A DNA stretch of 5,619 nt from Campylobacterota bacterium (GTDB taxonomy: Bacteria; Campylobacterota; Campylobacteria; Campylobacterales; Sulfurovaceae): NCBI GenBank assembly GCA_003646525.1, contig QMKU01000107.1, positions 1-5,619 on the forward strand. The letters run 5' to 3'. Below are positions 1 through 4,776 of the stretch, piece after piece. Under the pieces are notes generated by a model that saw only the letters and a list, made by a program, of their open reading frames with translations, did no database searches and was not told the DNA's origin. Within the stretch, counting starts at the first letter, position 1. Each line of letters opens with the position of its first letter. Both the position numbers and the translations under genes were made by a program.

Positions 1-2
1 AT

Positions 3-401
3 ATATGGATATCTGTTCTTATCAGTAGGGACGGTACAAGTAGAGAGATAATTAGATTGGCTTTGATGGGCAAAATCTCTCCTCAGATAAGTACACCACT
101 ATTGATAGAGCATGAGTCTGTAATAAAACGGAATAAAATTCAAAAACTCTGTTCTTTGAATATTGAAGAGCAAGAGGAACTTCTCCAAGCATATCTAGCA
201 ACTTGTAAATGGAATGAGATTTTCTATCTATGAAGACCAAATCTCAAAGACAAGAATGATGATTTTCTTGTAGAGTTGGCTGTAGCTAGCAATAGTTCAG
301 CAATCATCACAGATAACAAACAAGATTTGATAGCCAATGAACTTCATTTTAACTTTGAGGTACTGACAGCAAAAGAGTTTTTAGAGAGGATAAAAGTATG
401 A
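3..401 (+). pseudogene. PIN-domain toxin, 5'-truncated by window edge and interrupted by a TGA
   Basis: Reading in the frame that begins at base 3 gives a continuous PIN-like sequence: a start region reading IWISVLISRDGTSREIIRLA, then KISPQISTPLLIEHESVIK, then NLKDKNDDFLVELAVASNSS followed by AIITDNKQDLIANELHFNF and a final KEFLERIKV. The order (conserved Glu in IEHES, Asp pair in NDDF, Ala-rich helix, TDNKQDL) is that of the PIN-family toxin components thought to be Mg-dependent RNases. The first catalytic Asp (usually DTN) would lie just left of the window. A TGA at 231-233 falls where relatives usually have Trp before RPNLKD, so a TGG to TGA change is likely. The frame then stays open to the stop at 399-401, which overlaps the antitoxin ATG. 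I infer a recent inactivation; a sequencing error is the alternative. Confidence 0.8.
386..390 (+). promoter_or_regulatory. Shine-Dalgarno site for the RHH antitoxin
   Basis: GAGGA lies 7 bases before the ATG at 398, inside the last codons of the PIN gene. It supports that start and lets the antitoxin be translated even though the upstream frame ends early at the TGA at 231. Confidence 0.6.
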
Positions 402-604
402 GCACATTGACACTGAGAATACCTGATACAAAATATGAGCGATTGAAAAATTATGCAAAATCTAAAGAGATTTCACTCAATAAGCTTTTTGATGAGTTTG
501 CTACTATTGCATTAACTCAATATGATGCTAAAGTAAGATTTGATCTTATGGCTTCAAAAGGCGATAAGGCTAGAGGTTTAGAACTTTTGGATAAGATTGG
601 ATAG
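398..604 (+). CDS. Ribbon-helix-helix (Arc/CopG-like) antitoxin partner of the PIN toxin
   Basis: This 68-residue protein opens with STLTLRIPDTKYERLKNYAK, a short beta strand followed by an amphipathic helix, then KEISLNKLFDEFATIAL as the second helix. That is the layout of the ribbon-helix-helix DNA-binding fold found in antitoxins that repress their own operon and cap the toxin with the C-terminal tail (here roughly residues 45-68, KVRFDLMASKGDKARG onward). The ATG overlaps the stop of the PIN gene (ATGA), so the two were translationally coupled; toxin-first order is known for this PIN/RHH pairing. The gene itself is intact while the toxin in front carries a nonsense codon, so it may now be an orphan antitoxin. 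Function is by family resemblance. Confidence 0.8.
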   Translation: MSTLTLRIPDTKYERLKNYAKSKEISLNKLFDEFATIALTQYDAKVRFDLMASKGDKARGLELLDKIG

Positions 605-621
605 AAATAGTTGATTTGATT

Positions 622-900
622 ATGTAAGCTACATATAATATACAAGCACCCAAAAAGGTAAAATCTTACACAATAAATCTCTCTAAGAATTTTGAGGTAT
701 ATCTTGTAAGTCTTGTCAGAGAGTATGAAGAAAAAGAGTGGAAAGAGCAGACCAGTAAAGTGATAGAGGAGTTTTTGATGGCTCAGTTTGATGTCTATTG
801 CGATACAAATCAAACTGCTTGTGATATATACCCCTATCTGATGGATATTCAAAACGATTTGTTGTCTATGTTGAAAACTAGAGTAGTTATAAAAAAGTAG
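622..900 (+). pseudogene. Unrecognised reading frame of about 90 codons with no usable start (ATG followed at once by TAA)
   Basis: Between the antitoxin and the prfH remnant the plus strand stays open from 628 to the TAG at 898-900. The encoded sequence looks like real protein: KKVKSYTINLSKNFEVYLV, a charged helix REYEEKEWKEQTSKVIEEF, then CDTNQTACDIYPYLMDIQN and a basic end. The only upstream ATG in frame, at 622-624, is followed directly by TAA at 625-627; the next in-frame GTG (760) and ATG (778) have no ribosome site and would give short tails. I infer a small gene inactivated at codon 2, or one whose true 5' end was lost. The helical, charged make-up and the location would fit an antitoxin-like or small regulatory protein, but I do not recognise the family. 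The minus-strand frame over the same bases is less plausible because it also overlaps the antitoxin. Confidence 0.5.
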
Positions 901-907
901 AAATTCA

Positions 908-1300
908 ATGCACGGTACCTTGGTTGGTCCTAAGCATAAACGAAAAAACTGGTACTTTTCGTTAGAGACTTACGAGGAGCATAAGAACCATACCATAGAC
1001 TCGACACAAGTCATCTACCAAGCTATGAAAAGCCCAAAAAAAGATGGTCAACATGTCAATACCACATGTAGCGGTGCTAGATCCATCTATCTACCATTAG
1101 GCTTGGAGGCTATTAGTTACGACGAGAGAAGCCAACACCAAAACAAGAAAATAGCCTTGGAGAGAATACATAATAAAGCAAACCTACTCAAAGATAAAAC
1201 CATCTCTCAAAATGAATAAACTCAATGGAGAGAAAACAAACAGATCAAGAGGGGTGATCCAATGATGGTTTTTTTGAGGAAGGGGTTTGAGGAAGTATAG
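908..1300 (+). pseudogene. Truncated prfH remnant (DGQ instead of GGQ, nonsense codon, internal deletion)
   Basis: This is a second, broken copy of the release factor H gene at 4776-5363. From base 927 to 1291 it aligns without gaps to 4993-5357, with about 36 hand-counted differences in 365 bases (about 90% identity). It lacks the first ~60 residues, and where the intact copy has GTLLWKSPSPFRPKH it has only GTLVGPKH, an in-frame loss of 7 residues that removes the conserved SPF segment. The peptide-release motif GGQ has become DGQ (GGT to GAT at 1043-1045). A C to T change makes TAA at 1217-1219, after which homology continues in frame to the TAG at 1298-1300. The ATG at 908 has no ribosome site. 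It cannot act as a release factor. No rtcB remnant precedes it. Confidence 0.9.
927..1291 (+). repeat. Dispersed direct repeat, copy 1 (prfH remnant)
   Basis: Collinear with 4993-5357 at a constant offset of 4066 bases and without gaps. Homology fades left of 927 (a short GGTAC match and a 21-base deletion) and right of 1291. No target-site duplication or transposon end is visible at the borders. Confidence 0.9.
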
Positions 1301-1317
1301 TATTAACTTTTTCGTGC

Positions 1318-1323
1318 TATGAT
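1318..1323 (+). promoter_or_regulatory. Extended -10 promoter element for the RelB/ParE-type operon
   Basis: TGC followed by TATGAT forms an extended -10 box about 28 bases before the antitoxin ATG. No convincing -35 is visible, which is common in Campylobacterota sigma-70 promoters. Its position between the prfH remnant and the antitoxin suggests the toxin-antitoxin pair has its own promoter. Confidence 0.45.
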
Positions 1324-1336
1324 GTGAACTACTAAA

Positions 1337-1342
1337 GAGGAG
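1337..1342 (+). promoter_or_regulatory. Shine-Dalgarno site deciding the antitoxin start
   Basis: GAGGAG lies 8 bases before ATG 1351 and 5 bases before the alternative TTG 1348. Both spacings are workable; the ATG is favoured as the stronger initiator. Confidence 0.6.
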
Positions 1343-1350
1343 TTAAGTTG

Positions 1351-1608
1351 ATGAAAACTATACAAATTGAAAACAGAGAGATAGAAAATTTTATATCTCA
1401 TCATTATGGTGATTATATGCAAAGTTTGTGGCAGGATTTTGCTACTTTTGTCAAAGTTTCACTAACAGACTCATATCCTACAATCACCAAAGATGAAGCC
1501 AAGAAAAGAGTATCTAAATCTATAGCAGAGATAGAAGACAATAGTGCTAAAATGCTCTCACAAGAGGAGTATGACAAAGAGATGAATCTGTTTATGAAAA
1601 GTCTTTAA
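1351..1608 (+). CDS. RelB/ParD-like antitoxin
   Basis: This acidic, helix-rich protein of 85 residues is placed directly ahead of a ParE/RelE-type toxin. It has an N-terminal segment MKTIQIENREIENFISHHYG, a middle segment with DEAKKRVSKSIAEIED, and a C-terminal tail rich in Glu and Lys (SQEEYDKEMNLFMKSL), fitting an antitoxin that binds its toxin through the C-terminal half. The ATG at 1351 is preferred over the TTG at 1348: GAGGAG at 1337-1342 sits 8 bases before the ATG. The stop overlaps the toxin start (TAATG), which implies translational coupling. The role rests mainly on the operon arrangement and size; the DNA-binding fold at the N terminus is not clear by eye. The frame is intact, unlike its partner. 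Confidence 0.75.
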   Translation: MKTIQIENREIENFISHHYGDYMQSLWQDFATFVKVSLTDSYPTITKDEAKKRVSKSIAEIEDNSAKMLSQEEYDKEMNLFMKSL

Positions 1609-1887
1609 TGACAGTGATAAGAAAAAGAGAATACCTCAATAAACTCAAAAAAATATTATCTTATATCTCACTTGACAGTAAAAAACAGAGCGATACTATT
1701 TAAAAAACAGCTGGATTTAGCAATAGGTAATTTAGTATATTTTCCATACAAGTATAGACAATCTATCCATTATAATGACAAAGAAGTAAGAGACTTGATA
1801 TTTAAGGGCTATACCATCATTTATAGAATAGATATAAGTAAAGATCAAATAGCTATCGTTGATATATTTAAATGGGCGGATAGGTAA
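1608..1887 (+). pseudogene. ParE/RelE-type toxin with a +1 frameshift in an A6 run
   Basis: Starting at the ATG that overlaps the antitoxin stop, the frame reads MTVIRKREYLNKLKKILSYI then SLDS, typical of the N-terminal helices of ParE/RelE toxins. It runs into six A's at 1680-1685 and ends at TAA 1701-1703. Removing one A lets it continue as KNRAILFKKQLDLAIGNLVY, then the beta-sheet core VRDLIFKGYTIIYRIDIS and DQIAIVDIFKWADR to the TAG at 1885-1887, about 92 residues in all, a normal length. The family poisons DNA gyrase (ParE) or cleaves ribosome-bound mRNA (RelE); which applies here cannot be told. The TTG at 1672 in the second frame would give only the C-terminal 71 residues and is not a credible start. 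Possible explanations are inactivation, slippage-dependent expression, or a sequencing error in the homopolymer. Confidence 0.8.
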
Positions 1888-1893
1888 TCGCTA

Positions 1894-1916
1894 GTTCGAC
1901 AGCTCCAGCTGCGAAC
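1894..1916. other. Hairpin between convergent genes, possible weak terminator
   Basis: GTTCG-A-CAGCT pairs with AGCTG-CGAAC around a CC centre, giving ten base pairs with one bulged A. It lies just after the toxin stop and before the 3' end of the convergent phospholipase D-like gene. There is no T-run on either side, so it is not a standard intrinsic terminator; a factor-dependent or RNA-stabilising role is possible. Confidence 0.35.
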
Positions 1917-1952
1917 TCATTATTGGAGTGAGTAAAGCAAAACCAATTACTA

Positions 1953-2669
1953 TTAACTCAGTGTAAACCCCTCATCCCATAGAAAAAAATCACCATATCG
2001 ACCATGTTTACTCTCTCCACCTGCCTGCCTTCCTTTTTCTGTCAACAATTGCTTGTCACCCTGTACCTCTAAGTATCCTTGAGTAATTAAATCTTGTATA
2101 AGTTGGTCTGTTTTTTTAGCTAGTTTTTTAGCTAGTTTTGAAGAAGTAAGTTTCAAATTTGATTTATTGTTTGTACTTTTTTCTTTTGTTGTTTCTAGTG
2201 TTTTGTCAACTTTATTTGCCGTGACTTTCTCCAGAGACATCCTTACTTCGTCGCTGATACGGATAATCCTTTGTGCCTCTTCATATGTATCTTGATATAA
2301 TTGTGCATCATCTGCACGAGATATGGAAACTCCCATCTCATTATTATTAATTTGGCTAAACTCATATAAGTTGAGGCTTGTGATGATACAACTCTCCTCA
2401 TTGAGATAACATTTTGCGTGAAGATTTTTACAAAAGCTCGTTCTTACAAATGTAAGCTTACTCAACCAAGTTATCTCATCATTTTGTAGTTCATTTTTGC
2501 CATAAATAATTCTCACATCTATTTTGAGTCTATTTTTATCTTCGAGTAACTCTTTGATACGATCATTGAGTTTCAAAAAAGGGCTGATCAAGATAAGTCG
2601 ATCATTTGCAGATTTTATAAGTTCTTCTAAAAAATAATTTGTTCCACTGGTATTTAAAAACTTTGCCAC
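1953..2669 (-). CDS. Single-HKD phospholipase D-like protein with C-terminal winged-helix-like domain
   Basis: The 238-residue product begins with an alpha/beta segment (RLILISPFLKLNDRIKELL, residues 24-42) typical of phospholipase D-like nuclease folds. The HKD-type motif is H84-A-K86, then T97-S98-L-N100, followed by NNNEMGVS with E111. The usual Asp after HxK is replaced by Glu. One HKD copy per chain implies a dimeric active site, as in Nuc-type bacterial PLD nucleases. After a Lys/Ser/Asn-rich linker (about 145-175), residues 176-238 resemble a winged helix: SKLAKKLAKKTDQLIQDLIT, a wing with QGYLEVQGDKQLLTEKG, and an end GRYGDFFLWDEGF, a tail also seen in other mobile-element proteins. 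The start is GTG (2667-2669) with AAGGAAG 6 bases before it. A DNA-processing or defence role is an inference. The gene is transcribed towards the toxin operon. Confidence 0.75.
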   Translation of the reverse strand: MAKFLNTSGTNYFLEELIKSANDRLILISPFLKLNDRIKELLEDKNRLKIDVRIIYGKNELQNDEITWLSKLTFVRTSFCKNLHAKCYLNEESCIITSLNLYEFSQINNNEMGVSISRADDAQLYQDTYEEAQRIIRISDEVRMSLEKVTANKVDKTLETTKEKSTNNKSNLKLTSSKLAKKLAKKTDQLIQDLITQGYLEVQGDKQLLTEKGRQAGGESKHGRYGDFFLWDEGFTLS

Positions 2670-2675
2670 AATATT

Positions 2676-2682
2676 CTTCCTT
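2676..2682 (-). promoter_or_regulatory. Shine-Dalgarno site for the GTG-started PLD-like gene
   Basis: On the minus strand AAGGAAG precedes the GTG by 6 bases (AATATT). It supports the non-ATG start, as no in-frame ATG lies close by. Confidence 0.6.
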
Positions 2683-2707
2683 GCTTGTATAAAATTCAGT
2701 AAAATCT

Positions 2708-2713
2708 ATTATA
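2708..2713 (-). promoter_or_regulatory. -10 element (TATAAT) of the PLD-like gene
   Basis: On the minus strand TGATATAATAG gives a perfect TATAAT about 38 bases before the GTG start. No good -35 is visible. Two AT-rich near-repeats containing TAGGAT lie just upstream (2725-2757), where a regulator or UP-type element would act. Confidence 0.5.
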
Positions 2714-2724
2714 TCACAACCATA

Positions 2725-2757
2725 AAAATATCCTACTTATGATTGAAAAATCCTAAC
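2725..2757. repeat. Two short direct repeats upstream of the PLD-like gene promoter
   Basis: On the plus strand AAAAATATCCTAC (2725-2737) and GAAAAATCCTAAC (2745-2757) share AAAAAT(AT)CCTA with a start-to-start distance of about 20 bases, two helical turns. They lie just upstream of the minus-strand TATAAT, so they could be a paired operator. In such AT-rich sequence chance is also possible. Confidence 0.3.
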
Positions 2758-2826
2758 TAATATAATTATCAGTATAGATCATTTGGTACAATTTCCCATC
2801 AGACAAAATACGACCATCAAACCCCC

Positions 2827-2832
2827 TATAAT
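2827..2832 (+). promoter_or_regulatory. TATAAT box ahead of the 16-codon reading frame
   Basis: A perfect TATAAT on the plus strand follows a run of five C's and lies 31 bases before the ATG at 2864. With the AAAGGAG site between them this makes a complete-looking gene start. No convincing -35 was found. Confidence 0.45.
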
Positions 2833-2863
2833 ACTCCTAATGAAAATAAAAAAGGAGTCAAAA

Positions 2864-2914
2864 ATGAATTTAACTCTACACCCCTGCCGTTCAAGCTCCA
2901 CTTTTATATCATAA
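2864..2914 (+). CDS. Very short reading frame (16 residues) with strong promoter and ribosome site
   Basis: In a gap of about 290 bases between two minus-strand genes, the plus strand has TATAAT at 2827, AAAGGAG at 2851-2857 and, 6 bases later, an ATG opening MNLTLHPCRSSSTFIS and a TAA at 2912-2914. An in-frame ATG at 2840 would add eight residues, but the ribosome site favours 2864. The start signals are as good as those of the large genes here. It could be a leader peptide, a small protein, or the left-over beginning of a gene whose body was deleted; nothing that such a leader would control follows on the plus strand, since the next gene is on the other strand. I do not recognise the peptide. 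The rest of the gap shows nothing else coding. Confidence 0.35.
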   Translation: MNLTLHPCRSSSTFIS

Positions 2915-2959
2915 TGCCCAAATATAATAATGACCAAAAATAGATATAGCAAGTTACCA

Positions 2960-3556
2960 TCATATCACCAATCGTGGTGTTGAGCAAAACTTCTCAATAC
3001 GATCCAAATAGAGTTGAGACTTTTCTCTATCGTATGGAGTAATTGATTTATGATTTACAGCTATTTTCAAATATTTTATAGCTTTTTGAATCTTTGCTTT
3101 TGCTAGATAAATCTTTGCAATTTCTAAAGAAGCATCACCATCATTATGCTTCAAAGCCTTTTTAAACCATTTTAGCATCTTTTTGTATTTATATTGTTCT
3201 CTATAGAGGATAGCTATATTGTGCATAGAAATAGAGTCATCTCTTTCTACTCCTTTTTTATACCAATACATTGCCTTATCTTTATCTTTCTTTACTCCTT
3301 CTCCCACATCATACATATAAGCAATAGCATGATGACAATAGTGTCCTGCTTCTTCAGCTTGTCTATACCAGTACATAGCTTTTGTTAGGTTCTTCTGCAC
3401 ACCTTTACTATCAGAATACATATATGCTAAATACTCATAACAGATAGTATTCCCCATCAAGGCACATTTTTTATACAGTTTAAAAGATTTTCTATTTTTA
3501 CCTTGTTTCCATTTTTCTTGAGCTTTCTCAAAAACAGTATTTGCTTTTTTCTTCAT
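2960..3556 (-). CDS. Sel1-like/TPR repeat protein
   Basis: The 198-residue product carries tandem helix pairs of Sel1-like type. Residues about 37-72 read YEYLAYMYSDSKGVQKNL followed by AMYWYRQAEEAG, and 73-108 read HAIAYMYDVGEGVKKDKDK followed by AMYWYKKGVE, two clear 36-residue repeats with the YxxG.GV..(D)..KA..WY.KA pattern. Residues 109-138 and 141-170 are degenerate TPR-like repeats (IAILYREQYKYKKMLKWFKK; ASLEIAKIYLAKAKIQKAIK). No signal peptide or membrane segment is seen, so it is probably cytoplasmic, unlike many secreted Sel1 proteins of this phylum. Such repeats act as protein-binding scaffolds; no partner can be named. The minus-strand ATG has AGAGG a few bases before it. It is divergent from rtcB with a shared 149-base upstream region, which might link their expression. 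Confidence 0.85.
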   Translation of the reverse strand: MKKKANTVFEKAQEKWKQGKNRKSFKLYKKCALMGNTICYEYLAYMYSDSKGVQKNLTKAMYWYRQAEEAGHYCHHAIAYMYDVGEGVKKDKDKAMYWYKKGVERDDSISMHNIAILYREQYKYKKMLKWFKKALKHNDGDASLEIAKIYLAKAKIQKAIKYLKIAVNHKSITPYDREKSQLYLDRIEKFCSTPRLVI

Positions 3557-3578
3557 AATACCTCTTTATTTCTTATCG

Positions 3579-3591
3579 GACAAAATATGTC
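3579..3591. promoter_or_regulatory. Inverted repeat GACA-N5-TGTC in the divergent promoter region
   Basis: GACA (3579-3582) and TGTC (3588-3591) form a near-palindrome between the Sel1-repeat gene and rtcB. It lies close to the -10-like GTATAC elements on both strands, a place suited to a shared operator. It is short, so chance cannot be excluded. Confidence 0.25.
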
Positions 3592-3599
3592 ATTAAAAT

Positions 3600-3609
3600 A
3601 GTATACAAT
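3600..3609. promoter_or_regulatory. Overlapping divergent -10 elements for the Sel1-repeat gene and rtcB
   Basis: The palindromic GTATAC gives TATACT on the minus strand (3600-3605) and TATACAAT on the plus strand (3602-3609, with TACAAT matching five of six -10 bases). Both lie at plausible distances from the two divergent starts. No -35 elements are convincing, so these calls rest on the -10 sequence and position only. Confidence 0.35.
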
Positions 3610-3635
3610 AATTTTATCAAAATTAGGAGCAAGAG

Positions 3636-3749
3636 ATGAAATATCAAAAGCATAAAATGACATTAAACATGAGAAAACAAATAATTATAAAACCATGGAG
3701 AAAATATGGACAAGTTACAAATTATCGCTTCTCAGGAGAATTGGATTGA
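3636..3749 (+). CDS. Possible upstream small reading frame (37 codons) overlapping the rtcB start
   Basis: AGGAG at 3625-3629 lies 6 bases before an ATG at 3636, opening a basic 37-residue frame (MKYQKHKMTLNMRKQIIIKP onward) that ends at TGA 3747-3749, 44 bases into rtcB in another frame. Its ribosome site is at least as good as that of rtcB, so ribosomes reading it would pass over the rtcB start. It could be a regulatory leader frame or simply a remnant. The sequence matches no family I know and its composition (Lys, Ile, Arg, Asn) is that expected of AT-rich DNA, so it is only a candidate. Confidence 0.3.
   Translation: MKYQKHKMTLNMRKQIIIKPWRKYGQVTNYRFSGELD
3697..3700 (+). promoter_or_regulatory. 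Shine-Dalgarno site of rtcB
   Basis: GGAG is 5 bases before the ATG at 3706 and supports that start; the protein then begins MDKLQIIASQENWID, in keeping with short RtcB2 proteins. Confidence 0.6.
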
Positions 3750-4776
3750 TTCTCAGAGTGTAGAGGCGTTGAAAAAGATTACAAAATTTAGAGGGGTGCA
3801 GAGTGTTGTGGGATTGCCTGATCTGAGTGTGGGGAATGTGCCAAATGGTATGGCTATAGCAAGTGAAGGTAGAATCTACCCTCATCTTATAGGAGGAGAT
3901 ATTGGCTGCGGGATGAGTCTCTTTGAGGTGGTAGTAAAACCTCGCAAGATAAAGGTGGAGAAGTTTGTCAAGCTACTCTCGCAGTTAGAGTCCCTTGATA
4001 ATGTAGAGATAGATAGACCACTATTAGGTTATCATCTAGGTAGCATAGGCAAAGGCAATCACTTTGCAGAGCTTCATCTAGTCGATGAGGTAAGAGATAT
4101 GGAGCTATTTGAGAGATTGGGATTGGGTGTAAGTTCACTCTATACGCTTATTCATAGTGGTTCGCGTGCTTTTGGACAGATAGTCTTTGATACGGTAGCA
4201 GGAAGCTATGAACCAAATATGGGACTAGATGCTAAGAGTCCCCAAGCACAAGAGTATCTACAAAAACACAACCAAGCAATAGACTATGCACAAAAAAGTA
4301 GAGAGGAGATAGCCCTAAGAGTGCTAAAAGCAATCAAGATAAATACCTCTCTCAAAAAAGTAAGTGATACAGCACACAATAGTATTTTGTTTCAAGATGG
4401 TAAATGGCTACACCGAAAGGGAGCTACACCTACAGATAAAGGAGCAGTTATCATAGCAGGTAGTAGAGGGACTCTAAGCTATCTAGTGATGCCTACCAAA
4501 GATACAGCTCTATCTAACTACTCCTTAGCTCACGGTGCAGGGCGTAAATGGGAGCGAAGCAGTGCCGAAGCCAAACTACGAAATCGCTACACTAAAAGTG
4601 ATTTAACCCGTACCACCATAGGCTCTCGTGTCATCTGTAGAGATAGCAAACTCCTCTACGAAGAAGCACCACAAGCCTACAAAAATATTGATATTGTCAT
4701 CAATGATTTGGTAGAAGCAGGACTAGCAGTCATCATCGCTTCGTTCCGTCCTATACTCACCTATAAGGAGTCGTGA
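3706..4776 (+). CDS. rtcB: RtcB2-type RNA ligase (GTP-dependent, joins 3'-phosphate/cyclic phosphate to 5'-OH)
   Basis: The 356-residue protein has the RtcB signature in order: GGDIGCGM with metal ligands D65 and C68; GKGNHFAEL with H119 and E122; LIHSGSRAFG with H150; AHNSI with H224; HRKGATP at 236-242; GSRGTLSYLV at 252-261; and AHGAGR with H276, the histidine expected to carry GMP. RtcB seals RNA ends with 3'-phosphate or 2',3'-cyclic phosphate to 5'-OH using GTP and Mn. It is shorter than housekeeping RtcB (about 400 residues or more) and is followed by prfH, the hallmark of the RtcB2 group that reseals 16S rRNA cut in the decoding centre by ribotoxins. All catalytic residues appear intact. 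The TGA overlaps the prfH ATG (TGATG). By eye the gene looks less AT-rich than the left part of the window, compatible with horizontal transfer. Confidence 0.93.
   Translation: MDKLQIIASQENWIDSQSVEALKKITKFRGVQSVVGLPDLSVGNVPNGMAIASEGRIYPHLIGGDIGCGMSLFEVVVKPRKIKVEKFVKLLSQLESLDNVEIDRPLLGYHLGSIGKGNHFAELHLVDEVRDMELFERLGLGVSSLYTLIHSGSRAFGQIVFDTVAGSYEPNMGLDAKSPQAQEYLQKHNQAIDYAQKSREEIALRVLKAIKINTSLKKVSDTAHNSILFQDGKWLHRKGATPTDKGAVIIAGSRGTLSYLVMPTKDTALSNYSLAHGAGRKWERSSAEAKLRNRYTKSDLTRTTIGSRVICRDSKLLYEEAPQAYKNIDIVINDLVEAGLAVIIASFRPILTYKES
4765..4770 (+). promoter_or_regulatory. Shine-Dalgarno site of prfH inside the end of rtcB
   Basis: AAGGAG lies 5 bases before ATG 4776 but only 2 bases before the GTG at 4773. 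This favours the ATG as the prfH start, giving an N terminus MIVHISSGN that matches known PrfH proteins (E. coli begins MILLQLSSAQ). Confidence 0.75.

Noticed and set aside
231..233. TGA read as Trp (alternative genetic code)
   Set aside because: TGG is used for Trp throughout, and TGA ends rtcB, the Sel1-repeat gene and the PIN gene exactly at expected ends.
52..240. Minus-strand open frame of 62 codons
   Set aside because: Shadow of the PIN toxin, whose plus-strand frame shows clear family motifs.
517..852. Minus-strand open frame of 111 codons
   Set aside because: It overlaps the antisense of the intact RHH antitoxin and of the protein-like plus frame at 628-900; its hydrophobic, Ile/Leu-rich look is typical of antisense AT-rich coding DNA, and no ribosome site was noted.
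908..1219. A functional mini-PrfH of 103 residues
   Set aside because: No ribosome site, missing SPF region, and the catalytic GGQ is DGQ, so release activity is not expected; homology continues past its stop.
1672..1887. Intact short toxin starting at TTG 1672
   Set aside because: It would lack the N-terminal helices, which are present in the adjoining frame from ATG 1608; no ribosome site precedes the TTG.
1894..1916. Integron attC-type recombination site between small cassettes
   Set aside because: The hairpin lacks the RYYYAAC/GTTRRRY core sites and no similar structure separates the other genes.
3194..3388. Plus-strand open frame of 64 codons
   Set aside because: Antisense shadow of the Sel1-repeat gene.
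4773..4775. GTG as start of prfH
   Set aside because: Only 2 bases from the Shine-Dalgarno site; ATG 4776 has better spacing and matches the N terminus of known PrfH.
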